In this document: positions 13,593-37,930 of the stretch, piece by piece
Layout: each line of letters opens with the position of its first letter
How positions within the stretch are numbered: position 1 is the stretch's first letter
Source of the DNA: Glandiceps talaboti
Taxonomy: Eukaryota > Hemichordata > Enteropneusta > Spengelidae
Direction of reading: 5' to 3'
Assembly (NCBI RefSeq): GCF_964340395.1
Contig: NC_135566.1
Span: 17,644,001-17,708,000 of the forward strand
Length of the DNA stretch: 64,000 nucleotides
Translations under genes and position numbers: made by a program
Notes under the pieces: model-generated
What the model saw: the letters and a program-made list of their open reading frames with translations, nothing else
What the model was told of the DNA's origin: nothing
Databases searched by the model: none

Positions 13593-13802
13593 ATGGCTGA
13601 CCTCAATGGTTGACCCATTACTATGGTTACGTATACGTAAAATAAAATCCACAAGATACTGCAAAGAATGCAAACCAAAATAGTAGAATTTAAACCCCAA
13701 TTTCCAAATACGATATTTCGGATCGTAACGTAACATATCTTTAAGTACATTATCATACAACGGTCAATAAAAATTGGGTTCTTTATAGTGAAGCACTTAA
13801 TT

Positions 13803-13820
13803 AGGCGGGGATACTCACCA
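13803..13820 (-). repeat. 18-bp tRNA-Asp fragment
   Basis: Read on the minus strand, TGGTGAGTATCCCCGCCT equals the D-loop to anticodon-stem part of the nearby tRNA-Asp. It is too short to be a gene; probably a scrap of a duplicated tRNA unit. Confidence 0.6.
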
Positions 13821-14438
13821 TTTATGTCAGATAAAAAAAACGATGTCCGAGCCATTATTCAAAACAACGTCTCAACCAAATATATCATGTCTGTGAGTGT
13901 TACATTGTAATATTCTGTCTGTAGCAAATAAAGCTATCATTGATACCTGTTCCACACATTTTTCGATGACACTAGTACTTTGACGCAAAGTCAAAGGGGA
14001 AAGAATGCCAACAGGTTCAATTACTATGATGTGGCGTATTCTGCACTTTCACACAACTTTGATCTTTGTATATCAATGTACGTGTGTCGACTTCTTTTCT
14101 TTACACTAGCCAGTTCAACACCAATCATGTATTTCAGGTCTGGGATTCCGGATACCACTAGAAACAAGAATTAACAATAGAAATGCTGTGGTGAATGAAT
14201 GTTTGAAGTAAAGAGGTATGGAAATGTCTTTCCGTAGCTAGTCAACTTAAACGATTGAGAATTTCAAGACAGAGATGTGGTGAGGTGAATGAAATCGGCA
14301 TGTTTGAATTACCTAAAATGCAAAACATTTTAGTGGGAGGGGCCTAGCAAATACATTTGCTACACCTACAGATGCAAATAACTAGTTATGCGTCAGGATG
14401 CGAGTTATAGGAATTAGGAATTACCAAGTATGGTGACG
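13821..14438. other. Intergenic between tRNA-Asp and the DED/TIR-like gene
   Basis: No gene is recognised. This includes the 3' flank of the minus-strand gene ending at 14439. I saw no confident polyadenylation signal. Confidence 0.5.
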
Positions 14439-24298
<9,860 letters not shown>

Positions 24299-24468
24299 GG
24301 TAACTGTTTATGGTATGAAAAAGATTAGTTTTAACATTTCTTTTAATAGTTGCTGGTCGAGTAGAAATATCCACTTCACGTTCAAATATGATATTCTGAA
24401 AAGAGATTAATTATTTCCTTAATATTATACACTTATTGCTTGGCTATTAGGACACGACGTCTATTATA

Positions 24469-25180
<712 letters not shown>

Positions 25181-27910
25181 CTAATCTGCCTTTCTTTAAT
25201 ATGTTTCTTTCTTTCTTTTCGTACTGCAAAAAAGGGAAAGCCTGGACGATATTAGTCTAGCTGCTAGACCTCCTCCTCCTGGGGCTATTCTTCCTGTAAA
25301 AAGCGACTGCCGACGGTCGCCACTGATAGCGCAAGCACCAAGGGCTGCGCCTACGTAGAGGTACTCATTACCTTTGAGCTTTCGTCAGCTACCCGAAAAG
25401 CAGATCCAAGGTCTTACTACAAGACTCACACTATTTGGGATCCGTACTTTACCTTAAGGTACACACGTTGTTTTGGGGTACTCGGCGCCGGTGCGTGACT
25501 AACGACGTCAAAGTGAAATCCTAATCCATCCATGATGTGATTCGCTTTTTGACGTAATTTCAAACCATGAATACGCGTTTAAGAAATCAACATTTAGAAT
25601 TACATGTGACTTTGGAAGTTAGTGTTTACGGTGCTGATATCGAAATTCGAACATTCGTTTTTTGAAATGCAATCAAAATCAAACCACAAACAACGTTTCA
25701 CGTCTCATCATTTTACTGGAAAGTTAGGGGGTACCTTTTACTCGTACTATCTAAAGTTTCTTTGCAGTTTGTTTACTAAAAATTATATCAAAGCGAAGAT
25801 CAAAGGAAAGCGAAAACAAGAAGTAACAGATACCATCGGAATATGAACATAACGTAACATATAAGATGATGGACGTCCTAAAAGTACAAATAAATTGTTG
25901 ATTTGTAATAAATCTTTGGAGCGTGACCTCGTTTCAGGCGCATATTGCATTATTAACTGACACCAGCCATCCATCAACCCATACAGTGACAGTTGTTTTG
26001 TACATTAGACAAGAATTGTTTTTAGGTAGTGAGTTGTCATCGGCGCTATTTTTTCAATAAAATGTATTTATTGTGGTGTCATTTCGACGGTGTTACGTGT
26101 ATTAGTTAAAATACATTTGTGTTGTGACCTAGACGGGGGTTGGAAGGGGCTGGTTGTGCAACTCTGTGTAAAATAAAATCAGGTGACTCTGCTGAGACTT
26201 CACTTGGATGTCGTTAGTCACGCACTGGCGCCCCGTTTGGTTTACGATACAATATCTCGCTGGGTACAGTATTGACTATACGTGGATTATGATGCTTTAC
26301 CCCATCACTCGTGACCTATCCCGGAACAGCGAGAGTGTATTTAATGTGTAAGCGTATGTGTATGTGTGGTTCTTTATGAATGTAAAGATTAAACCCAAAA
26401 ACTCAAAAGTTACAGGAATTTGTTTTTATAAGATGCACTGTGAGTTCTAATCTATCAGCTGGCCATGCCTTAAAACACTGCCTTGCTTGAGATAAATCAT
26501 TAAATATATATGTTTAGTCTAGTCAGTGCTTTGACACAAACGTCGCAAGTTTTAATAAAACATCAATCATAATTATGATTGTCGAGACAAATACAGTTAG
26601 CAACAAAACTATTTGACCCATAAAGTGTACATAGCTCTTTAGCAAATCAGAAATTTGTAAAACATATATGATATATTGTAAATTTAAAAAAAAATCAATT
26701 TGTTTACTACCTCTAGCGGCACTCATAATTTTAAATGGAAATTAGGGGAGGGTCACATTTTACATCGATTCATTTCTAACTTTGCTTTATTTCATAATTT
26801 TGGCTTGATCCCACAAAATATATACTGCTATCACCCCACCAATACCACCATTATAAAGTAATATCATAACATATCAGTGAAATGAACTGTTAGTTGTGGT
26901 GTAGGGAGAGGGGGAGTATAAGTGAAGGGTAACAGCGTAACGAGATATTGGGGATAATGTGGAGGAGTGGAGATGTTGACATTGGTCATTATAGTAAGTT
27001 GTGTACTCATCTAGCCTTTGGGAGTCCTGGCCTTCAGCTCACCAAAGAGATCCACTTGAAACTCAAGCATTGATTTAACTTGATACAAACACAAACTCAC
27101 TGCGGTTCACAAAATCCCTTGCTTTCGGAAAAAGGAACATATTGTGCCCACAAACTTTGACAGGTAAAGACATCGAACTTACCTTAGTTAGTCATCATCC
27201 ACCGAAAACAACATGTCGTTCTTACCTCAGTGGATGAGGAAGTGTCTGCAGTCAGTGTCAAAAGGTCACCAACTATGCTTTAGAGTACTAGGGTGGGATT
27301 TTTTTTTCTTACGCATGTTCTAAAAATAGAAGGTACTCTAGCAACAACACATAGGGTTTATCGCAGTCCCTCTATGGAGAGACTGAGTTTATATAGTATC
27401 TTTAAATGTATGCATGTGCCAGTAGAGGGACAGAGTTACCTTGGCGGTGTGTGGAGGTGGAGGTAGCCTAGGGGTGGTTGTGGGGGGGGGGACTTGTTAA
27501 GAATATATAATGCTGAACCATAGTCATGGGACGGATACCCATGATTGAACAAAGGGTTGTCCTCAGCGACATATACAACACCATGGGTATGAAAGCGGTA
27601 CACGTATTTAAATTGGATGTATAATTGACGAAATGACTTTACCGTGTTTTCCAAACCGAAAGAAAATGCAACGTGAACCAACGTAGACAAAGTTTGTGCT
27701 TGTAACTCAATAGATTGCGGAAAAACCTTTGACAACCATCAACTACAAGTAATACAGACACAGGTTAAAAATGAAAATATATAAGTTTTCATCGACGACA
27801 CCAACAAAACGACGACCTAGTTTTGTTTAATATGATATTTGTCCTCAATAAAACAAAAAGAAGATGAACTGAAGTAGGAAAATTTTTTTTAAAAATTGTA
27901 AAAAAAAATG
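25181..27910. other. Intergenic, no supported gene
   Basis: Only short frames lacking recognisable similarity. The longest (about 27436-27735, minus, 99 residues) ends in a proline-rich run over a C/G-rich stretch. No RNA gene or complete element was identified. Confidence 0.5.
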
Positions 27911-27960
27911 TATCCCAGCTTGTCACGCGAGAGACCGGGGTTCAATTCCCCGCTGGGTTG
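27911..27960 (+). pseudogene. 5'-truncated tRNA-Asp pseudogene
   Basis: Matches tRNA-Asp from the D-stem end through the anticodon (TTGTCACG) and T arm (CCGGGGTTCAATTCCCCG). It lacks the 5' third and has changes in the anticodon and acceptor stems (CTGGGTTG end). Its downstream flank resembles that of the intact copies. Confidence 0.85.
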
Positions 27961-28083
27961 AACATTCTTTTATTTGGCGCATATCACATTACTTGAAAAA
28001 TACCTTCGTTTCGCGTTTCCTTCACCTAGGCTAGACAAGACATTTTGTGTATGCTTTTCGTCTAGATCTGTCTGTATATCCGG

Positions 28084-28445
28084 CCACAGGGTAAAGGACA
28101 AATAATCAATTTTGTACTCGCGATTTTCCGGATTTCTAATATTATTTTCTGTATATTTCAAATAAAGTTTTAAATACTGTTTCCTCTCACTGCTTTTTCC
28201 TATTTCCTACCTGATATCAATGTGTTATCTGAGTTTATCAGCTTTGCATTAATTAGTAGCTTGCTAGAACAAACTCACTATTTGCTCAAATTAACGCATT
28301 ATGCCGTGAGTGTAAACATCTACTGATCCGACTAATGGTAATCAGTAAGAGGAAACAGTTTTTTTATTTGAAATATACAGAAAATAATATTAGAAATCCG
28401 GAAAATCGCGAGTACAAAATTGATTATTTGTCCTTTACCCTGTGG
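28084..28445. mobile_element. Long inverted repeat (83-bp arms)
   Basis: 28084-28166 is the reverse complement of 28363-28445 with no mismatch that I could see. A less perfect extension (ACTGTTTCCTCT...) brings the arms to about 28190 and 28340. The spacer is about 150-195 bp. The transcript would fold into a long hairpin. No coding capacity. Confidence 0.85.
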
Positions 28446-28716
28446 TGTATCCGCACTTTTATGCCATCAACCCTTTCTAACTTTTCTGGACAACAAGGGA
28501 CATAGTCTTGAACGCGTACATGAGTTACTTATAGTTTACTACTTACATTAGAAATAGTAACTTGTGGAACTATTTTACTATCAGTAGGCTGGTAAAATAC
28601 CGCATTAATATATACATACACATGCACATGCACATACACATATGTATACGGTGTTTTGACACTGGCAGAGGCGAGGTGCATTGTACCTGTTTGGTAACTC
28701 CATACCTTCACCTCAG

Positions 28717-29009
28717 ACCACTGTAAAGTGATCTGAGCTTTTACCAGCGTCTGCGTTCTTTGCATACGACATCTCGTCCAGATCTGTAAGGATAATGTCA
28801 CAAGAATGGTGAAAATATAATATATTTATATCCTATACTTATCCCATGTGTAGAAGATGATCTAAAAGAAGAAGAAAGAAAGTAGAAAGTATATGTGCAG
28901 CGAGAGGAAAGTCTGTCCATAAGTTTTGCCCTTAATTCACTGGAATCGAACAAATCGTACTGCTTCAAAGATTCCTTCAACGTACCAAATGTCTGCGACA
29001 ATTGACCTA
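28717..29009 (-). other. Possible coding fragment, unidentified
   Basis: On the minus strand, after an AG at about 29010, a frame reads through LSQTFGTLKESLKQYDLF and LRAKLMDRLSSR, with a helical, non-repetitive composition. A second stretch behind an acceptor-like CTTACAG (28791 down to 28720) can read DLDEMSYAKNADAGKSSDHF before a stop. Neither matches a family I know and the joining intron would be very short. It may be a remnant of a gene or chance. Confidence 0.2.
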
Positions 29010-29206
29010 TACAGGCACAATAATTAATTTACGTCGATTATTGTTTATGACATTGAGTGGATCGGAAATTAGTTGTCTGCCAACTAATCTAATTCAACCC
29101 CATCAATACATGTGATAATAATCAGAATACAAATATTATCTGGGCATTTTCATCGTTCCTTTGGATTTCTGACAATGGCAAAGCTTCTACAAATAAAGGA
29201 AGGGGA

Positions 29207-29215
<9 letters not shown>

Positions 29216-29238
<23 letters not shown>

Positions 29239-29288
29239 CAAAACAAAACAAAACAAAACAAAACAAAACAAAACAAAACAAAACAAAA
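29216..29288. repeat. (AAAAC)n pentanucleotide array
   Basis: About 14 perfect AAAAC units. Confidence 0.97.
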
Positions 29289-29437
29289 ACTGTATACATA
29301 AAGAGTTCGATTCAAAAAAGAAGAAAACAGACAAAACACTATCTCTCTCCCACAAACACAAACACCCATACATGTACATGTACACAAACAGACATACGTG
29401 TACACAGATATATACATCAAATCCGTCAAAAGTATTT

Positions 29438-29860
29438 TTACCTAGTGGACTGTAAGTATTGCTTGTATTCTAATTTAAATTCACACCTACTGTGTAGATT
29501 CCTAATCATCATTGGTATATCATTCCATAGTTTGGCCCCTGCGTATTTCACCGTGAATTGTCCTGACCTGTGCTTTACCCGTGGAATTTTAAGGTCATTT
29601 CTTGTATTTTGAGTGTCTGCCATGAGCGACTCATAGGTGTGTAGTATTCGTGAAAAACTTCGGGTAGCCTTTTATGTAACATATCGTGGACGAAAACTGC
29701 TAATTGCAACTTGTGTTGTTGATAAATATATGGGATTCTAAGTTTCTCAGTGAAAGATATCTTAAAGTGTACAACTGATATGGGCAAAGTTGAGAGTGGT
29801 TTTAGCTGTACTTCGACGTATTAATAATGTTTATAGAACCCAGAAAAATAACTTTCATCG
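29438..29860 (-). pseudogene. Non-LTR retrotransposon remnant (end of reverse transcriptase ORF)
   Basis: Two overlapping minus-strand frames make up the C-terminal end of a CR1/jockey-like reverse transcriptase protein. The first runs from about 29810 and contains KPLSTLPISVVHFKISFTEK and LQLAVFVHDMLHKRLPEVF. The second contains the hallmark NTRNDLKIPRVKHRSGQFTV with YAGAKLWNDIP. A frameshift near 29610-29640 separates them. The catalytic RT core is absent, consistent with a 5'-truncated dead copy. Confidence 0.75.
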
Positions 29861-30114
29861 CGAGACCTTTCTAAAAATAAGTTATAAAACGGCTAGCTTT
29901 AATAGAAGAGACATGTTGTATACTTGGGAGAGGCATGCTGGGAAATAAACTAAATTTTATAACTCAGTCTTTCAGATGTGGGTCCATAAGCAACTCCTGT
30001 ACGTGTCCTTCCTAATATCTCGACATGTATGATCGATCATGCATTATTACATGGATGAAGAGTTTGGGCAATCCCATTTTGAAGTGCACAATCAATTTGA
30101 ACTATCATAACTCA

Positions 30115-30186
30115 TCCTCGGTAGTATAGTGGTGAGTATCCCCGCCTGTCACGCGGGAGACCGGGGTTCAATTCCCCGCCGGGGAG
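30115..30186 (+). tRNA. tRNA-Asp (GTC), second copy
   Basis: Identical over 72 nt to 13202-13273. It has the preceding CATAACTCA in common and a similar downstream flank (GGTTTCTxTTTTATCGATGGC...CGCAGATAAGCAAATGATTAC), so the duplicated unit is larger than the tRNA. All cloverleaf features and internal promoter boxes are intact. Confidence 0.96.
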
Positions 30187-33107
30187 GTTTCTATTTTATC
30201 GATGGCACCCATCACATCGAACAAAATGTCTTCGTTTCGCAGATAAGCAAATGATTACTTTTTCTTCTCCAGGTGAATGAAATCGACATTCAATGTTCAC
30301 ACATTTGAATAGTTCATCGGTAGAGGGCGCTATATACATGAAAGGTTCATAAAATGAGGAAATGAAGGTATACATGAAAGGATCAAAACGCATCTCACAC
30401 ATCCACTAGAGGAAAATGTTTATATTTTTTGAAGGCGAGGGATACCATGACAAGGAGGAGAGATTTCTAAAAATTGTCTTTATGTAAATCGGAGTCAACA
30501 TGAATTACATAACTCACATGATACAGAAATTAATAAGCAATCATTTTATTCACCCCTTTAAAAAAGTTTCACTTTTGGATGAATATTGATAAATATTAAA
30601 AAGTAATAGAAATAATATGACAGGAAAATATGCATAAAGATGATGGATGTACATAGAGTTTTCAGCTAAGTTGAATGAAAAGAAGGAAAAATCCACATAG
30701 TTTATTAAAATAAATGTGTGATCAAGAATGACTTAAGTATTTGAAACAAAGACAGCAAATAGAGTGTACATAGATTACATTATTTATTGTCTCTCTTTGA
30801 TCAGTAAAATTAGTTCTTGACATCAAAACTAAAATGCATTAATAAACTGCTTTGAAAGTTGTGTATGATGCTATCCAGGTACAATCTGTGATACAACGAT
30901 CAGCCAATAGTTTCAGAAGCCTGACTAGGTGTAAAGAACATAACGTATCATACAGTCTAGATGCTCAGAAAGAATATGTCATTCAGGCTCATAGGTTAGG
31001 TTACAGCCAATTAAGGTTAAAAACAAGAATCAATACTTAAAAGCTGATCATTTTCTTTGTATGATTTCAGGCCAGTAGTGTAATCTGGATATGATTGATT
31101 TCTGTGTGTTTATAGGAAACAGACACGGTATGTTTCATTCTTACACAGCTGTAGTAACTAGCATTTGAATATATAACGTTCGGAGACAGTCCAACCTCTG
31201 AATTCAAAAGTTCAAAATAAAAATGAAAAAAAGTCTTCAAGGTGCATTTCTAAGTAATACACTGGAATTCATTCCAAATCCTGCCTCTTTCAACAAAACT
31301 TAATTATAAAATGTTCTGTTTACTGTACACAGATTATTTCTCTGCAAGTTCTCTAAAACCAGCAGACGACTATCTAATAGTCATCGGGTAAAAATTCACA
31401 AAATTCAGAACAAGACAATAGTATATATATATTAACTATTTTACATAAATATTATGGAAGTGTTTATGGGAAATATGAAGATTAGTTCAGAATATGTACA
31501 TTACGAAAAAAAACATCATTTCTGAAGAGTAGCATTCTACAGCTTTTTTTTGGCAGTTTTTTTCTTCTATTAAAAGAACACCGAATTGCTGTGGACTTCA
31601 GGTCGCAGACTCCAAAGAAAGAATGCATAATTATGAAGGTCATGAAAACAAAACAAGCTTTTAAGGATTCATTTAGGATCCTGTATTCACCTGAGTATAG
31701 GCCCCTCCTCAAGTATAAGCCCGTCCCTTATTTCGTCCAATTTCAACATTCATTTAAAAGCCCACCCCTACTTCGCATGGGTTCAATATCAAATTGAATA
31801 GCCGAACAATCATTTTCAAAAAATATTCCCAAAATTATGTATCTAGATATCAAACCTAAAACTGATTTTTTTTTTAAAAATACATAAAAGTAAAAATAAC
31901 AACAAATGTGTTATCTGTTGATATAATATTCAAAACTGTTGTTTTATTTATATGGGGAGTGGGGTGCGATAGTGGAGGGAAGGGAGGGGAGAACCATATA
32001 TGCTTGTTTGTCTACATAGGCCAAAAGAAGGGGCTGATACTCAAATGAGATCTCAACTAATTCTTGACATGATTCCTCTGTATCATAACTGAGATAAAAC
32101 ACAGACACTGCATGTTTCATCTATGAAATAGTGATAATTTGAAAAACAAATGCTCAGATAACTTCAAAGCTCTCAACATTTTACTGCATTTCAAAAAAAA
32201 AAAAGTAGAACTCTTCAACAGAACTTCTCAAGACATCTTTGAAATAAATTCTATTTAGAATGACTGTGCTAATGTTTACGATGTAGCGAAAGACCAATGT
32301 GAGCCTAACAATGTGCTTGCTAATCTGCTGGGAGACTTTTAAAAGTATCTCAGTCCAAATGATATAAAACATACCCTGAGGAATTTCCTCTGACAAACAC
32401 TCCTTCTAATCAGCTGCCTTTACTAATTTCTTTGAAGGTCATATATTGAGCAGTATAAAATTTCCTTTGTTTCGATCTTCTTTGAATTTCAGTAACAACG
32501 AGGGACCAATCAGATAAAACTGGCATAGTTTTCCATACTTTGTACCGTAGCTATTTTTTTGGAGAACCTGGTATAAAAATCACTAGGGAACTTGGGCACA
32601 TTTTACCTTCTTACTGCTGTTAGCAAAAACACTGCGTTGGGTGAATTTGGAAATTTTGATACACTCTTAGACTGAATCACAAATGAAATAGCTTGTCAAC
32701 CCTGATGGAAAGATTCATCGTTGAGGGCGCTGCACACTGTCAGTGACAGCATTGAAGAGCACTGAGAATGATGAATCTGCTGGGCTACTTACAACTCTGT
32801 GTATACAACGGTCAAGAACATATTCTTGCAAAAATATTTCTTTCTTTATAGCTACATTCAAGTACTTTCACGGGTAAATTCTTGATTTGTGTTTTCTCTA
32901 CTGATGATTCTTATAATATATAAATATGTTTGAGAACATTGCAATATCTGACAAAATGATGTACTTTTTTAAGCTCTCATGCAAAATGGATTCAACCCTG
33001 TACTCTAGAAATCTCTCCTATTCAAACAGCGCTCAAATTTCATGTCAAATGTCAGAGGTCAATTTGATGATGGAGGTCAACTGTCAGAGGTCACATGTTG
33101 GTATGAT
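30187..33107. other. Intergenic, no supported gene
   Basis: AT-rich sequence with short random frames only. Around 32550-32645 is a right-half copy of the inverted-repeat family also seen at 54949-55119 (TTAGCAAAAACACTGCG end). Confidence 0.5.
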
Positions 33108-33594
33108 ACCAATCTGATTAAAATCCGATGTAATGAACTCTGTGCAATTTCTTTTTTTAGCTCTTACGTTTATTGTCGTTTGTTCTTTTTTGGTTCTGTG
33201 AGCGCTCGATACCATCATCTGACACAATACCAAAGGTGTTCTCAAGTCAAGTGAGTGAATGAGAATGCATAATGCACCAAAATATATGGTATGGGTAGAG
33301 TACTTCAGAGTGCTCTGTTCCAAAAGTGCTCGACCAATAACGCAGACAATGATATTATCGTTATTGTTTGGTGATTCACTTTCTTTCAATTTCAAACGTT
33401 GAGTGTTATATTGTAAGACAGATTCTGGTTGGCTACTCGTAAGTACGAGATTGGATCCGAAAACATCTATGGTATTGTGTCAGATGAAGGTAGCTGGTGC
33501 TCACAGAACGAAAAAAGAGCAAACGACAATAAACGTTAGAGCTAAATAAAGAAATCGTACTGAGTTCATTACATTGGATTTTAATCCTATTGGT
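33108..33594. mobile_element. Inverted repeat with arms of about 130 bp
   Basis: 33108-33240 and 33465-33594 are imperfect reverse complements. Shared blocks include GATTAAAATCC, ATGTAATGAACTC, CGTTTATTGTCGTTTG, GTTCTGTGAGC and CATCTGACACAATACCA. The spacer is about 225 bp. It lies 85 bp past the DNTTIP1 stop codon and may fall in its 3' untranslated region. Confidence 0.85.
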
Positions 33595-33677
33595 GCAATA
33601 CAAGCCTGAAAGACTGTTGAGATGACTGAAGCTGTTCAGTACTGGTAAATGAATACTAGTTCTTGTAAATATGTTTA

Positions 33678-33985
33678 CTACTCCGTTGGACCGTCAGTTC
33701 TATTTGCCCTTACATATGCTCTCATCTTCTCTTGAATCTTTTGATTTACTTTAAAAGGTTTGATTTCTTGTAAACATATTTCTGGATTATTTCTGAAACA
33801 AATTCAGAAGAAACAAAAGTATTAGGATAAGGGTATGGTTTTTCACAAACAAAATCTGGATGTTATAGTATATATGTAAAATGGTTGTAAACAATCACAG
33901 TACACTGAATCTGTCTTTCTGTTTATATCTCAGTTTCGTCAGTCTGTCTCTGTCTCTGTCTCTGTCACTCACTCTCTCTCTTTCG

Positions 33986-34044
<59 letters not shown>

Positions 34045-37000
34045 AGTGTGTGTATAGATTACCATGGTAACTTACTTGTATTCATCTGTTTCTGCTAAAT
34101 CTAAAATATCGTCTACTATAAGTATGAAAGCTTTGCCACCTGTTGCCGGCATGAGACCATTCTCATATAACCACTGTTTGTCTTCCTGGTCTCCACAGTA
34201 CTGTAACCAATCAGAGCGATAAAAGTCAGTCATACCTGGGAACATTTCACTTACATTGTACAACTGCAGCCAATCAGAATGAAAGATTTAGTCACATCTG
34301 GGCTGATATTTCAAGCTAGGACTTTTGAAAATAATTTTCACTCTTCCTGATTTCTATCTCAATAATTTTTAAAATCACCTTACTGCAATTGACTAAAACT
34401 TTCACAATATTTGAATGAAGTTATTATCCATACCTAAAATAGCAACTTTTAACATACAAAGAGCTATGCAGTTAAACATGAATCAAATTATTTACCTTAA
34501 AAAGTTCAGGATGTTTGTAGTACAAGCGCCCTCTAGTGGCACCTAGACCAAGAGCTCTGAAATGACAAGATAACAACATTATAAGACTTGGGTTGATTGA
34601 CTGAATGATTGATTGATTGATTGATTGACTGACTGATTGATTGATTGATTGATCATTGATTGAATTCAAATCAATTTGGCCGTATAGAAAATCACGTAAC
34701 ATAAATTAGCAACATATTTACATATCTCAGACATCTGTTGGCAACAGGAGGCAGTATTTTTTTTGCTTTGATTTCAATCATGCTATCCTATAGTGTGTCT
34801 ACAGTTGTAAAGGGTCGGATGATTTAACAACACTCCTGGCAATGTATTTCACAGTCTATAGCTATACAGCACTTAATAGCCTGACATACTTGTTAGCTCT
34901 AGCACCCATCACAAACAAAGTTTCTTCATTTACTCTAACTGGGTCCCACTTGGGACCATCTCTCCTCACTGGATCAGACTTCGGTTTGGCAAATTCTCTC
35001 GGTGGCCTTCCTTTCCTCTGTAAAATACAATCAGTGTCATCACAGTTCATCACAAAGGTCAAATATTTTATGTCAAAGGTCAATAAATTATGTCCCCTGA
35101 AAGCTAAATATCATCTCAAAGGTTGTTACATAAATTTTGTCATGGCAAAGATCAAACATAGATAGATTGTCATGTCAAAGTTCAATGATAGGTAAATTAT
35201 GTCCTTAGGTTAAATATATGTCAAAGGTCAAAGGTCGGTAATTTATGTCACTTAAAAGATCACTATCAGGTCATGTCAAAGGTTACAGGTTGGTAACTGC
35301 AACTGTTCTGGTGCCGGTATTTCCTATGTCTGTTTTAGTAGGACCTTGATTAATCTATCAACATATTTTTTTCATTTCCATTTTGTATATGGAAGAACAC
35401 TAAACCTAAAACTATTTTGCAATTCATATTTCATATTTCCTATCAATAGTATCCACATGAAATAATTTGCATTATTTAAATTATGGACAGAGGTGATGAT
35501 TATGATGATGATGACTCTTTCTCATAACCTAACCAACCTCAATATCTTGGCTAAAACAAAGTCTTCAGTTTGATAATCTGAGAAAAGTTCTGCAACAAAA
35601 TTTCCCTCTCCAGTAACAGAATACATTTTGACTTTTAAAATGCACTCTGTTAGGGAGAGGTTTTTAGTTTTTTTTTGTTTTTTTTTAATTGCTTGTTCTC
35701 AAAATCAAACCAATTATCACTTTGAAGATCTTTAGAATGAAACAGAATATTAACATCTGAACATCCTAGCAAAATCAAAGACATGGCGGGTATCACACTG
35801 ACACACTACCTACCTTTCTAACTAACGGTGGAAAATTAACTTCTGATAACGTTTTGAATTTCTGAAAGAAATGAGACAAAAGTTAAATTTGTTTGCATTT
35901 AATGATTAAACAAACAGCTACAAGTGAATTTCATTATCTGAAATAGAACATTATCACCTAACGATTCATCTCTTTCTTGGCTGACAACATGACTTTCTCC
36001 ACTCCATGCATACATTACTATAGATAAATATAAGAATGAGTCGCTACGTGGTAATTAGCTACAATGCTACTACAGGTACTGTGTGATTTGAAAAAAAGAG
36101 ATACTGTGGAATACATAGCAGCCTAATGGGAATGTAGACTGATTACTGCAAGACAAAAGCTCAAAAAGGGCAAATACAAACACATTCTGAATTTACCTTC
36201 CTTACTGGTTCATCTTTGGAATCATCTTCTGTTTTACCTGATGCTACACTTGATGTTTCATCACTCTTAAAAATATCTTTTGCCTGAAAAATAGGAGTAA
36301 AATAATTCTCAAAATCATTTCTACTATCATAATTATTTAAAAGATCCTACACCCATGTTCTTATTTAAATCCATGGTCAAGGAAAGGCAATAGGCTTTTG
36401 TCCAACTATGTGATGAGAATGGCTTCATATGAAAGCAGAATGCCAGCTTCCAGCACACTAAGATAGACACAAACTAACAACTGTTGTTGCATGTGGCAGA
36501 ATACACAAGTGTACAACAGCAGGTTGCATGAATATATAACCACGGTGTAAAGTGGAAGACCACAAAAGTCAGAGATCTATCAGAAATACTGTCCTACTGT
36601 GAGTGTAATTATGTCATGTCCTGTAATTCCTTATATCCACATAATACAGCATGGTTTTAGATCTAGTCTATCTGAAATCTTGTTTTCAGCTTTTGTATGG
36701 AATTCATATTTTCCTTGGCCTACCTGTAGACTTGAACCATACTGGTAATCGAAAATTCAAAAACCAAAATGTTCACTTAGGATAGCAGAATAGTGTAGTA
36801 GTGATTGTGGTTTAAGTCTACAGGTAGGCTCTATTTTCCTATGCTAAAAAAAAGATAAATTTGGGGAATAATATCTAACCATTGATTGATTTCAGTAGTT
36901 ATAATAGAACCTTGTTGTTAGTCTCTACTTACCTGTTCCAAAGCCTCTTGAAATGTACTCAAAATACTAGCTTCAGTTACAGCTTTGTCACCATAGTTTT

Positions 37001-37898
37001 CTTTAACATTCTGTGCCGCTGCATCAAAGTACTGATGGAAAATGAGGGCCAAAAAATCAATTTATATAAGAAATTTTACATGGAAGATGAATGAAGATCA
37101 ATATGTATGCAATAACTTGAATTGTAGTATTAGGCCTTTCATTTGCCATGGTGGCACTCTACTTCCTGTCTGTGTGTACATTGTATGGTATAGGTTACTT
37201 GGTTTATCATAGAGCACTGCAGCTTTCCTCAATACGAACAACATCCCTAGTTAGACTTCTACAAAATACCAAGGAACAAAAATCTTAAGAAACAGTGCTA
37301 TGAGGTGATGATACCCCCAATTTGAACGAGGGCGCTGTATTCTCAATTTCCTGTTTGCAGCCTATTATATTACTGTTATAGTCCAATATGACATCACAAC
37401 TGTAAAACAACTATATAGGGTACACTAAAACAAACTTACCTGTCTATACTTGTCCATCACTTTTTTAATGTCTTTATTTATAGAAGTTTGTAAGACCGCA
37501 CGTAGTAAGTCCAAAGACTTGGCAGGATTAATACAACCTCCATTCCTGTCAACGATAAATCATCATTTTACATCATTTCTGGATCATGCATCTTAAATAA
37601 TCAACAAATTTGGACTATAATCATATCTTCGTCATCGTACATTCAACTCTCTTTTTTGACACTTGTATGTATTAGCATGCCCCCAAAATGGTTAACCTGA
37701 TTGGCTGCTAATTATGACTCATTGTCCAATCGGATGCCTTCTTGTGTTTACTAGTTTTACAGAGGTGTTTCCTGTCAGTCACATTTGTGACTCTGTTAGT
37801 ATGTTTTCCACTAGCATTTTTTATCACTTTTGTGGTGTTCAGTGCCTATGAACTTTTAGGATATATGGCACTTTACAAGTGCTATAATAATAATAATA

Positions 37899-37930
<32 letters not shown>

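Noticed and set aside
27436-27735. 99-residue minus-strand frame with PPPQPP end
   Set aside because: The proline run comes from a C/G-rich stretch; no recognised similarity or splice partners.
35100-35300. Repeated TATGTCAAAGGTCAA-like motifs resembling nuclear-receptor half sites
   Set aside because: Degenerate AGGTCA-like repeats at irregular spacing inside a DNTTIP1 intron; probably a simple local repeat and no evidence of function.
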